Below are positions 1 to 8,016 of a DNA stretch of 64,000 nucleotides, piece after piece (positions within the stretch are counted from its first letter, which is position 1; each line of letters begins with the position of its first letter). This DNA comes from JADKAV01 sp963732355. Lineage in GTDB: Bacteria; Actinomycetota; Actinomycetes; S36-B12; UBA10799. Under the pieces are notes generated by a model, which ran no database searches, was not told the DNA's origin, and saw only the letters and a program-made list of their open reading frames with translations. Where the stretch lies: positions 310,001-374,000 of the forward strand of contig CAVSZD010000007.1 of the NCBI GenBank assembly GCA_963732355.1, given 5' to 3'. The position numbers and the translations under genes were made by a program.

Positions 1-841
1 TCACCGGCCCGTCGGACCACCGGGACACCGGATCCCGGTCGTACAGGTCGTTGTGCAGGATCGCTGATTCCTCAGTAGCCGCAATCGCCGCCGGCAACTC
101 ACAGTCCCAATCCCGAAGCGCACCAACCAGATCGTCTTTGCTCCCCGCCGGTGCGCCGGCAGCAGCCCGCGCTGTCGTCCACCAGTAGACGGTTTGCGCA
201 TCCACAGCGTGCACTGCGCCGCGGCGACCTGCGCCCTGGAACTCCTGCATCAACCCTGCGTCTGCGGTCTGGAACTTCGCGATTCCCCGCCAGCAGGTCT
301 CACCGCTATAGCGCGCACGCGAGGCTCCGAGAACGGCTCGCCGCACCACCGACTGAAGACCATCGGCTCCGATCACCAGATCGGCAGTGGTCACCGTGCC
401 GTCGTCGAAACTCAAGGTGACCCCGTCTGCCTGCCGCAGACCGACCAACCGTTTGCCTATCACCACCGCCTTGGGGTCCAGCGGCTCCAGCAAGGCGGAA
501 TGCAGATCGCTGCGGCGCACCACGTAGCCGAGACCACCGGTGATCCCGCTGACATCAAAGCCGGTGATCGGCTTTCCTCTCGGCGTGGCCGTCTGCGCCC
601 ACCGAAACGGGCAGACTGGGAGGTCCCAGAACCACTGTGCGACGCCGATTTCGCGCAGACTGTTGAGCGCACCCGGCCACAGACCGATTCCCGCGCCGAC
701 CGCCTCGATGCGGGGCGCCTGCTCGTACACCGTTGCCGACAAACCAACCCGCTGAAACGCCAAAGCGGCGCTCAGTCCCCCGATACCGCCACCGATGATC
801 GCGATGTCCACGGAATCATTGTGGCGCGGCGCAGTGACCAT
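1..841 (-). CDS. FAD-dependent monooxygenase (UbiH/PHBH-like), 3' end outside the window
   Basis: About 280 codons are present and the reading frame runs off the left edge without a stop. The N-terminus carries the dinucleotide-binding motif DIAIIGGGIGGLSAA followed by an acidic residue at the end of the second strand (VYEQAP). Further on comes LVIGADGLQSVVRR, the GD-type second FAD motif of class A flavoprotein hydroxylases. Such enzymes use NAD(P)H and O2 to hydroxylate aromatic or related substrates in the cytosol; the substrate cannot be read here. I take ATG at 841; a GTG at 811 lies ten codons downstream, just before the Rossmann strand. It follows the Vps62-like gene by 19 nt on the same strand and may be co-transcribed with it. 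Confidence 0.8.
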   Translation of the reverse strand, partial: MVTAPRHNDSVDIAIIGGGIGGLSAALAFQRVGLSATVYEQAPRIEAVGAGIGLWPGALNSLREIGVAQWFWDLPVCPFRWAQTATPRGKPITGFDVSGITGGLGYVVRRSDLHSALLEPLDPKAVVIGKRLVGLRQADGVTLSFDDGTVTTADLVIGADGLQSVVRRAVLGASRARYSGETCWRGIAKFQTADAGLMQEFQGAGRRGAVHAVDAQTVYWWTTARAAAGAPAGSKDDLVGALRDWDCELPAAIAATEESAILHNDLYDRDPVSRWSDGPV

Positions 842-860
842 TCGGAGCGCTTCGGTTGAC

Positions 861-2636
861 TCAGTTGCGCGAGCGAATGCCCTCTTTCGCGGTCTGAACC
901 GCCATGTAGACCGCCGCAAGCAGAAGCAACATCCCGAAACCGATCCGCAAGTTGCCCGTGAACACCGACCACACAGCCCACAGCCCGAAGACGGCAAGCG
1001 CGAGCATCCCCACGACGACCAGCAGACTGGCCAAACGGCGGCGCAGCATCGACTCGATCACCAACATGGCGATGGCTATCCAGATGATGGGCCAAAGCAA
1101 CCCGGACGTGTCCACGAGCAACAAGATGCCCAGAGCAGCCAACAGGATCGAGGCTGAGGCGGCCGACCAGACCCGCAACAAGCGCGAACGCACTGTGTCC
1201 TCCGGGGTCAGAGGTTTTGCCCGGTGGTGCAGGTGGGCATGGACTGGTTCGACCGGCAGGGCACCGGGCGCCAGCCCCAGTTCCGCCCCCTCGAGTTGCT
1301 GGCCGACCGCCAACCGGCGTGCGCGAAGTTGAGCCACCTCGTCCATCAGCTCTTCAGACCGCGGAGAAGGCTCCTGTGGCGAGATGCCCTGGGCACGTTC
1401 TGCCGCCCGGGCTGCGCGAAGGCCCTCCCGCGCTTGATCGAGTTCGCCGTCGATCTCAGCCAGACGCTCGGTCAGAGTCTCGCGGGCATCACGCAGGTCC
1501 TCCAGCGCCCACTCGTCGGTTGGGGCTTCCTTGTCCAACCCCGCCCACGCAACCGGCTGCCCCCAGGACTGCCGGACTGTCCCCTTGCGTTCGTAACGCA
1601 TTCCCGCCGGTGCGCGCTCCCCGCCGAAGACATCGTGGGTGTCCAGGCCCCAGAGCCCGCGATAGTCGCGCACCCAGTCCGTGTCATCGGTGACGAGCAC
1701 CGCGTTCCACGGGCGGTCCTGGCCAGGGCCAACAGAGATCCCGTCGCCTCGCTTGTAGTCGATGTAGGGGATCCCGATCACTCCGGAGTCATCGTCCTCA
1801 TGCCATGGAAGGATGCGCAGGAACGACCGGCGGATCTTGTCGATCCAGTCGGGCAATGGCAGAGCCGCGGCGATGAGGTACTCCCCCTTCAGGTAGGCGC
1901 CGGAGTGTGAGCCTGCCCCCGCGTACACCACAGGATGACTGCCGTCGACGAACTCGATGTCCGGGTCGTCCCACCTGCGCCGAAGGTCGTCACCCACCTC
2001 GTCGTGAGACGAGAACGCCACCCACACGGGCCGGCTCTGTTCGTCGTCGGTCAGGAAGATGGTGACCTGTTCCCAGTCCGCTTCGTGATCATTGACGCCA
2101 CCGAAATTGGACCGCCAGTCGTTCATCGCATAGAAGAACCAGTACTGCAGAGTGATGTACCCGGCGTCTCGCTGGACGTGGCCGTAGTAGAAGCACTTGT
2201 CCGACTCGGGCGAGGCGGCGTAGGCGACCTGGGAGGCTGCCGCGTAACCACCGGGCACACGGCCACGCAGCAGCAACGTGAACCGCATTATGGCGTCCAC
2301 GAAGCGAGACAGGATCCCCACGGCTGCGAACCGGCTTGAGGATTTGAACCGGACCCGGTCTGGACGTTTGCGCCACTTCTTGTACTGCTTACGGTTCAGC
2401 GGCTCATCGACCTGCTGCAGGTACAACACCTCGCCGGCATTGACCCGTCCGAGCTCAGCGAGCCGATCCAGGGTCAACGTCCCGCGGGCTGCCAGCTCCT
2501 CGGGCTCGTCGTCGGTTCTCAGGTACAGAGCACTGGCAGCGACGTAGTCACCCACCGATGCAGGCAGGAACATCTCCCCGGCATTGAAGCGGATCACGGG
2601 CTCGAACCGGCGCAGAAGTTCAAGGTCATCAGTCAC
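861..2636 (-). CDS. Vps62-like (DUF946-type) domain protein with C-terminal membrane segments
   Basis: The 591-aa protein has a globular N-terminal part (about residues 1-370) containing YWFFYAMNDWRSNFGG and DHEADWEQVTIFL, the hallmark of Vps62/DUF946-type proteins, with conserved W, H and E residues. A charged, probably coiled-coil stretch follows (about 375-470, rich in Glu, Arg and Ala). About four hydrophobic segments fill the last 110 residues, so it is probably membrane-anchored at its C-terminus. The biochemical function of bacterial Vps62-like proteins is not established. The start is GTG, six bases after a TAGGCT -10 box, so the mRNA is probably leaderless. The monooxygenase gene lies 19 nt downstream. 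Confidence 0.75.
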   Translation of the reverse strand: MTDDLELLRRFEPVIRFNAGEMFLPASVGDYVAASALYLRTDDEPEELAARGTLTLDRLAELGRVNAGEVLYLQQVDEPLNRKQYKKWRKRPDRVRFKSSSRFAAVGILSRFVDAIMRFTLLLRGRVPGGYAAASQVAYAASPESDKCFYYGHVQRDAGYITLQYWFFYAMNDWRSNFGGVNDHEADWEQVTIFLTDDEQSRPVWVAFSSHDEVGDDLRRRWDDPDIEFVDGSHPVVYAGAGSHSGAYLKGEYLIAAALPLPDWIDKIRRSFLRILPWHEDDDSGVIGIPYIDYKRGDGISVGPGQDRPWNAVLVTDDTDWVRDYRGLWGLDTHDVFGGERAPAGMRYERKGTVRQSWGQPVAWAGLDKEAPTDEWALEDLRDARETLTERLAEIDGELDQAREGLRAARAAERAQGISPQEPSPRSEELMDEVAQLRARRLAVGQQLEGAELGLAPGALPVEPVHAHLHHRAKPLTPEDTVRSRLLRVWSAASASILLAALGILLLVDTSGLLWPIIWIAIAMLVIESMLRRRLASLLVVVGMLALAVFGLWAVWSVFTGNLRIGFGMLLLLAAVYMAVQTAKEGIRSRN

Positions 2637-3014
2637 CGTGGGAGCCTAACGCAACGAGGAAGTGTTCCATATTCGAAGGTTGTCCACAGGCAGCCTTGAG
2701 GCAAAACGGACATATAGCTGAGCAAACTGTGACCCTTCCCACAAATGAGAGTCCTCTGGGTAAATCTTGAGAAAAGTATGCCTACGGTGTCCAAGGAACC
2801 ACAGCAGCAAATGCATTGGAGTCTTCTTACGAAACACTCGCCACGGAGGGGTACTGCCGGCGTCTGATGACAGCCATGGCAGCTCCGATTGGGGATTCGC
2901 ACCATCTGATCCCGGGCATTGGTTTGCCCGCGTGCACTCGAGCACGCCGAACCTCCACAGATCGCAGGGCCACCAAGCCCGATCCCGAGTCCATTCGCAA
3001 ACAGGAAGAGTTGC
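2637..3014. other. Divergent intergenic region, 378 bp
   Basis: This stretch separates the Vps62-like gene from the secreted NlpC/P60-like gene and is less GC-rich than its flanks. No convincing coding frame is present on either strand. A small hairpin (CGTGC/GCACG around 2930-2945) and the RBS AGGAAGAG at 3003-3010 are visible. The roughly 200 nt before 3015 could be a long leader. I looked for a c-di-AMP (ydaO-type) riboswitch, common before cell-wall hydrolase genes in actinobacteria, and did not find its conserved core. Confidence 0.5.
2643..2648 (-). promoter_or_regulatory. -10 box of a leaderless promoter
   Basis: TAGGCT, then exactly 6 nt, then the GTG start of the Vps62-like gene. 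There is no Shine-Dalgarno sequence. The same TAnnnT-N6-start layout recurs across the window. Confidence 0.55.
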
Positions 3015-3707
3015 ATGAAGCTTCGAAACAAGATCATCGGCGCAGCCGTCGCGTTGCCAGTGCTGATCACCTCACCGGCTATGGCTGATGAGCCGACCCC
3101 CGACCCCATCGTCGTCGACCCAGCACCCATCGACCCGGCACCCGTCGACCCAGCACCCATCGACCCGGCACCCGTCGACCCAGCGCCCATCGACCCAGCA
3201 CCCATCGACCCGGCACCCGTCGACCCGGCACCCGTGGCGAGCACGCCGGCGGCGACCGTGACCCCGGTGGTCAAGCGCAAGCGAACCGGCATCCGCACCT
3301 CCCGGGGTGGCGTCAGCATGCGCACCCAGGGCACCCGGTACACCCCCATGGCTGCGGTGTACCGACTCACCCGCTGGGCCCGCAGTGGACGCAGCGGGTA
3401 CCACAATGGTTGCCTGCGCTTGGTGGATGACGCCTACGGCATCAGCTCAGGCCGGACCTCCACCGCCCTGCGCCAGTGGTTCCGCGCTCGAGGTGCTGGC
3501 TACGGTCACAAGAACCGCTACGCCCCCATCGGCGCGCAGCTCTTCTGGCGCACCAGCAACCCCGCAGGTCACGTCGCCACCTACATCGGCCGCGGACTTG
3601 TGGTCACCAACGTCGGAAGTGGCCGGGTGAAGATCGTTTCCTGGCGCACCCTGGATCGCTGGGGACCGTACCTGGGCTGGGCCGAGCCGTACTACGGTCG
3701 CGCCTGA
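3015..3707 (+). CDS. Secreted protein with DPAP[IV] repeats and an NlpC/P60-like C-terminal domain
   Basis: The 230-aa product starts at ATG 3015 after AGGAAGAG. Residues 1-24 form a signal peptide ending ITSPAMA. About 12 tandem Asp-Pro-Ala-Pro-(Ile/Val) units follow, then a basic linker. The C-terminal ~140 residues resemble an NlpC/P60 or CHAP-like fold: a candidate catalytic Cys in HNGCLRLVDDAYG, a conserved Pro-Gly-Ala-x-Leu-Phe-Trp-like strand (APIGAQLFW) and a candidate His in AGHVATYIG. Such domains usually cut peptidoglycan peptide bonds outside the cell, and the proline-rich part would span or bind the wall. The repeat codons are nearly identical, so repeat number may vary between strains. 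Activity is inferred from the motif pattern only. Confidence 0.7.
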   Translation: MKLRNKIIGAAVALPVLITSPAMADEPTPDPIVVDPAPIDPAPVDPAPIDPAPVDPAPIDPAPIDPAPVDPAPVASTPAATVTPVVKRKRTGIRTSRGGVSMRTQGTRYTPMAAVYRLTRWARSGRSGYHNGCLRLVDDAYGISSGRTSTALRQWFRARGAGYGHKNRYAPIGAQLFWRTSNPAGHVATYIGRGLVVTNVGSGRVKIVSWRTLDRWGPYLGWAEPYYGRA

Positions 3708-3720
3708 CCCAGCACCGGCC

Positions 3721-6717
3721 CTACATTCGCGGCTTGATCTTCGAAGGCCCGTTCGGGTCCGGACGGTAGATCTCGACCCGATCAGGGATCCGACGTTTGA
3801 GTTCCTCGACGTGGCTGATCAGCCCGACGGTGCGCTGACCGCGTCCCAAACGGGTCAACACGTTCATCACAGTGTCGAGGGTCTCAGCGTCGAGACTGCC
3901 GAAACCCTCGTCCACGAACAGGGTCTCCAGACTCACCCCACCCGCCTCGGCCTGCACGACATCGGCCAGACCGAGCGCCAAAGAAAGCGAGACATAGAAG
4001 GTCTCCCCACCTGACAGGGTCGAGGGACCCCGGGGCGCATCCGTGCGGTCGTCGAACACCTGCAGCGCCAGACCGATCTTCCGCTCCAGGCCCACTCCCC
4101 CGCCAGTTGCCTCCAGCCGGTACCTCCCGTCGGACATGTTGGCCAAATGCGCGTTCGCAGCATCAACGACCTCTGCGAACCGGCGCATGACCACATATGT
4201 CCTCAGCTCGATGCGGTGGTGATTCACCGCGTCACCATTGGCGAGGTCTGCAAGCCGGATGAGAGGTGCAGTTGTCCGGTCAGTCTCTGCAACCTGTTGC
4301 CAGGTGTCGAGAACCTGCGCCTTCGCGCTGGCACATTCCATGACCCGCTTGCTCGCTTCGATCTCCTCCTTGCGGCAGGCCTCCAAGACCACCTTCGCCG
4401 CTTTCGCTGCCTCTTCGAGCGCCCCGAGATCGTGGGTCTCGTCGATCCGAACGTCCTGCAACTGCTCGGAGCCCAGCTGCGCAGTCAGCAGGTTGACCTG
4501 GTCACGGTGGTCCTGAACCGCGCGCTCGTTCTCCACAATCCATTCGCCGGACCTTACGGCTTTCAGGAAGGTCTCCGTGTCGGGGAAGGCTGAATCAGCC
4601 AATCGGTCCTGGTAGCCGACCCTGGCCTCCCGCATACTGGCCGCGGCGCGATCCTGCGCCTGGCGCGCCGTGATCGCGCCGGACAAGGCCTCGATCCGCG
4701 CGCGCAGGCTGACGTCGCGAGCACTCACCGAATCAAAGCCCTGGAGAGCGCCGCGCACCAACTGCTCGGCCTCACCGATGAGGTCACCCAGAAGTTCGCG
4801 TTCCCGGGTTGCCGAGGCCAGATTGATCTTCGTCCTCTCCACGCGGCCACTCAGTTGATCAGCGAGCTCCAGCTGGCGCTTCAGCTCGTCCCTGCGCGTG
4901 GTCAACCCACGTTCAGCGTCCAGCGCATCGTGCAGGGACTGCTTGGCTTGCTTCTCGCACAGGGCGATGCTCTCTGCGTCTTGAGCACCTAGCCAGGACT
5001 CCTCGACGTCCAGCCGCGATTCGATGGCCGCAAGCTTGTTCTGGGCGGCAGTCACAGCTTCACGCAACACGCGCGCCTCGCGATCGCGGAAATCCAGATC
5101 ATCGGCGGACACGTGGTCCAACGCCTTCGTGCTGGGTTCTGGGTGCTCCTGCGAACCACACACCGGACAGGGCTCACCGTCGGCCAGAAGTGTGGCCAGT
5201 TCCGCTGCGAGTCCGTTGCGATAGCGCTCGACGGTCATACGCAGCACCTCGTCCGCGGTCCGGCTCAGGGCCTCGGCGTCCCGCACACTGCGCGTCTGCC
5301 TGTCCTGGTCCTCACGCAGCGTTTCGACCTGGCGAAGTCGCTCAACTGCCTCTTTGGCCTCTCGCAGGGCCTTGTCCGCCAGTTCCCGACCTGCAGCCGC
5401 CAGCGTCAGTGTTTCGCACTCATCCCGCAGAGCGGCGATCGCCGAGGGCAGATTCTCCAGCTCAAGGGAGTCGGCCTCGCATTTCGCCTCCAGATCATCA
5501 ATCGTCTCGCTGAGGCGACCGTGCTTGGCCACATTGACGGGGAGGTCGGTCTCGGCCTTGAGCGCTTCCCGAAGGCCGACTTGCTCAGTGTTCGCCTGAC
5601 TCTGAAGGGTCTCAAGACCGCCGGCAGTCAGTGACCGTTCAGCTTCCGGGAGGCGGTCAACGGCCACCAGCACGGCGCGATCAGCCTCATCGGCCTGCGC
5701 AACACACTTCTCCAAGTGGTCATGTGCGACGGTCAGTGGGGCAGCGTCGCGGGCAGCGGTCACGTCCCGTTCGAGAGCATCCATCACGGGCTGCCGATCG
5801 GCCAGGTCGGATTGGCTCTTCAGCAAGCTCGTCTTGCGGCGCACGAGTCCGACCCGCTCTTTGGCTTCGCTCAGTTCCAAAGCGGCCCGGTCGAATGCCA
5901 TCTCATGGGCCTGCAGCTGGTCGCGCAGCTGCGTCAACTCGGCGTCGAACACCTCGAGGCGCGCGTCGATCTTCGCCTGCTCCTGCGCCGAGTGCCGACA
6001 ATAGGCCTCGGTGAACTCGCCGGGATCGAGCTGCCACTGGGCTGCGTGGGCCAACACTGCGATGTGTTGGGACAGGCGCGTCCGTCCGGTGGCCCGCTTG
6101 CGATGGGCGTCCTTGCGCGCGTTGACCAAGTCGGTCTGCAACGTGGCGTACGGCGCTGTGTTGAAGACCTTCTGAAGGATCGCCCGGCGTTCATCCGAGC
6201 CCGCGCTCAAGAAGCGGGCGAACTGTCCCTGCGCCAGGAACATCGTGCTGAGCACCTGGCTGCGATCCAGGCCGAGGATGTCAACGACCTCGCGTCCGAC
6301 CTCTTCGGATCGACTCGACACCAGCTCACCTGCGTCGGAAGCCTCGTTGGCCAGCCGCCACAGTTGTACCGTCGCGCCGTGCTCCCTGATGTCACCCTTG
6401 CGCGACAGATAGGGAGACTTCGGCTCCCGACGAAGACGGAATGTGCCCGCCGCGGTCGTGAAGGTCAACTCCACGAACGGACGGTCGCCCTTGGCGATGT
6501 CGTTGCCGAGGAAGTCCGAAACCATCCTCTCCTTGCCGTCCTGCGTGGCGGGCTCCCCAAAGAGGGCGAAGACTATCGCGTCAACGATCGTGGACTTGCC
6601 GACACCAGTCGGCCCGTCCAGCAGGAACAGGCCCTGCTGTCCGATGTCATCAATGTCCAGACTCTGCTCGTCCTTGAACGGACCAATCCCGCGGAAAGCG
6701 AGTGTGTGGATCCTCAT
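3721..6717 (-). CDS. sbcC: Exonuclease subunit SbcC (Rad50-like ATPase)
   Basis: The 998-aa protein has the Rad50/SbcC layout. The N-terminal ATPase half carries Walker A GPTGVGKST (residues 35-43). Two long coiled-coil arms flank the zinc-hook CPVCG near residue 517. The C-terminal half has the ABC signature LSGGE near 902 and Walker B LFVDEGFGSLD near 934. With SbcD it forms the nuclease that opens hairpins and trims blocked double-strand ends. Its ATG overlaps the sbcD stop by 4 nt, so translation is coupled. It converges on the secreted-protein gene with a 13-nt gap. Identification is secure. Confidence 0.97.
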   Translation of the reverse strand: MRIHTLAFRGIGPFKDEQSLDIDDIGQQGLFLLDGPTGVGKSTIVDAIVFALFGEPATQDGKERMVSDFLGNDIAKGDRPFVELTFTTAAGTFRLRREPKSPYLSRKGDIREHGATVQLWRLANEASDAGELVSSRSEEVGREVVDILGLDRSQVLSTMFLAQGQFARFLSAGSDERRAILQKVFNTAPYATLQTDLVNARKDAHRKRATGRTRLSQHIAVLAHAAQWQLDPGEFTEAYCRHSAQEQAKIDARLEVFDAELTQLRDQLQAHEMAFDRAALELSEAKERVGLVRRKTSLLKSQSDLADRQPVMDALERDVTAARDAAPLTVAHDHLEKCVAQADEADRAVLVAVDRLPEAERSLTAGGLETLQSQANTEQVGLREALKAETDLPVNVAKHGRLSETIDDLEAKCEADSLELENLPSAIAALRDECETLTLAAAGRELADKALREAKEAVERLRQVETLREDQDRQTRSVRDAEALSRTADEVLRMTVERYRNGLAAELATLLADGEPCPVCGSQEHPEPSTKALDHVSADDLDFRDREARVLREAVTAAQNKLAAIESRLDVEESWLGAQDAESIALCEKQAKQSLHDALDAERGLTTRRDELKRQLELADQLSGRVERTKINLASATRERELLGDLIGEAEQLVRGALQGFDSVSARDVSLRARIEALSGAITARQAQDRAAASMREARVGYQDRLADSAFPDTETFLKAVRSGEWIVENERAVQDHRDQVNLLTAQLGSEQLQDVRIDETHDLGALEEAAKAAKVVLEACRKEEIEASKRVMECASAKAQVLDTWQQVAETDRTTAPLIRLADLANGDAVNHHRIELRTYVVMRRFAEVVDAANAHLANMSDGRYRLEATGGGVGLERKIGLALQVFDDRTDAPRGPSTLSGGETFYVSLSLALGLADVVQAEAGGVSLETLFVDEGFGSLDAETLDTVMNVLTRLGRGQRTVGLISHVEELKRRIPDRVEIYRPDPNGPSKIKPRM

Positions 6718-7898
6718 GCTCCGGCCCCCCCAAATGCGTGCGTCAACAGCGGTTCCAACGCGGCTAGTTCTGCTTCGGAGGCTGCCTCGCCGCCCATCTC
6801 ATGGATGAAGTCGGCCAATACGTCCCGCGGCGCCATCGTCGTGATCGCAGCTCCCCTGTGTGCAACAGCCAGAGGTTCACCGTTCGGTTCGAACCGCACC
6901 GCCAAGCAGTGGGGGAACGTCTCGCGGATTCGCATGATCATGTCGGCGGGCCGGCTCGCGTCGGTCACCGTCACCTGCACCCAGTCCTCCCGATTGTCGG
7001 CGAAAGGACCGAGGTCTTCAACGAGCTCGGCCATTAGACCCTGGATCCGAGCCATTGCCCGTGGCTGTTCGATGGGAATCGTTCGCAGCGACACAGCACC
7101 CGCTGCATCAAGATCAACGATCGTCACACTCTTGACATGGTCGGACTCGGAGAACGAGTACCGCAGTGGCGAACCGCTGTAGTGCACCACGTTCGAGTCA
7201 TTTGCGACCCGGGGCGATTGCCGCCCGTGCAAGTGCCCGAGCGCGACATAGTCGACGCCCTCGAACAACTCAGTGCCGACGCAGTCAACCGTGCCGACTG
7301 TGATGTCCCGCTCCGAGTCGCTCACCTCAGCGTTCTCCCGACCGCTGGAGCCCACGACGAAGGCATGGGCCACCACCACACTGCGTGGGTTGTCACGCCC
7401 TGCCAGGTCGCCACGGACTCGCTGCATCGCCCGCCCCAGGACCGCGGAATGACTGCGGGCCAGCGGTTCGTCACCCTCGGCCAGACGACGCCGGGCATCG
7501 TCGGGATCCAGGTACGGGAACGGGTAGACGGCCACCTCGCCATGCTCGTCATTGAGAATCACCGGCGTGCCGACCTCTTCGACCGACCCGCGGATGTGCA
7601 GGGTGTCGCGGTACAACCCGGCACCGAAAGCCAACCGCGTTGCCGAGTCGTGATTGCCCGGAGTCAGGATCACGGGGGCGATCTGCGCCAGGGCACTCAG
7701 TGTTCGGTTGAGCAGTCCCACCGACTCCAGGGGCGGCACAGAGCGGTCGTAGACATCCCCAGCGATCAGTACCGCATCGACGTCCTCGTCTCTGGCGATC
7801 TGGACGATCTGCTCCAGCGCCTCGGCCTGCGCGTCATGCAACGGTGTCCCGTGCAGACCACGTCCCAAATGCCAGTCCGACGTGTGTAGAAACCTCAC
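6714..7898 (-). CDS. sbcD: Exonuclease subunit SbcD (Mre11-like nuclease)
   Basis: The 394-aa protein begins VRFLHTSDWHLGRGLHG and continues with the calcineurin-type metallophosphoesterase motifs DxH (residues 8-10), GDVYD and GNHDS. These bind two Mn ions in SbcD/Mre11 nucleases. The start is the GTG at 7898, preceded by GGGAGG at ideal spacing; in-frame codons upstream lack conserved sequence. It is the first gene of an sbcD-sbcC operon. A motif resembling the mycobacterial RecA-independent damage promoter lies about 30-50 nt upstream, which would put this end-processing nuclease under DNA-damage control. Confidence 0.96.
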   Translation of the reverse strand: MRFLHTSDWHLGRGLHGTPLHDAQAEALEQIVQIARDEDVDAVLIAGDVYDRSVPPLESVGLLNRTLSALAQIAPVILTPGNHDSATRLAFGAGLYRDTLHIRGSVEEVGTPVILNDEHGEVAVYPFPYLDPDDARRRLAEGDEPLARSHSAVLGRAMQRVRGDLAGRDNPRSVVVAHAFVVGSSGRENAEVSDSERDITVGTVDCVGTELFEGVDYVALGHLHGRQSPRVANDSNVVHYSGSPLRYSFSESDHVKSVTIVDLDAAGAVSLRTIPIEQPRAMARIQGLMAELVEDLGPFADNREDWVQVTVTDASRPADMIMRIRETFPHCLAVRFEPNGEPLAVAHRGAAITTMAPRDVLADFIHEMGGEAASEAELAALEPLLTHAFGGAGA

Positions 7899-7926
7899 TT
7901 CAACCTCCCCGCGCTTCCTGATTTTG

Positions 7927-7949
7927 ATGTTTACACAGGGGTCTGACAA
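7927..7949 (-). promoter_or_regulatory. PafBC-type (RecA-NDp-like) damage promoter motif upstream of sbcD
   Basis: The minus strand reads TTGTCAGAC, an 8-nt spacer, then AAACAT (or TAAACA with a 7-nt spacer), about 30 nt before the GTG of sbcD. The mycobacterial consensus is tTGTCRGTG-N8-TAnnnT. The match at the TTGTCAG core and the spacing is seen directly; control by PafBC is inferred. Confidence 0.55.
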
Positions 7950-8016
7950 AACTGCCTGACGCGCCCGACGGGGTCCGCGCAGGCCACACAGCGGCTTCTC
8001 TGCCACACTGCCGGCC

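Noticed and set aside
2637..3014. Possible c-di-AMP (ydaO-type) riboswitch before the secreted NlpC/P60-like gene
   Set aside because: The conserved core elements of this riboswitch could not be found; only a weak hairpin is present.
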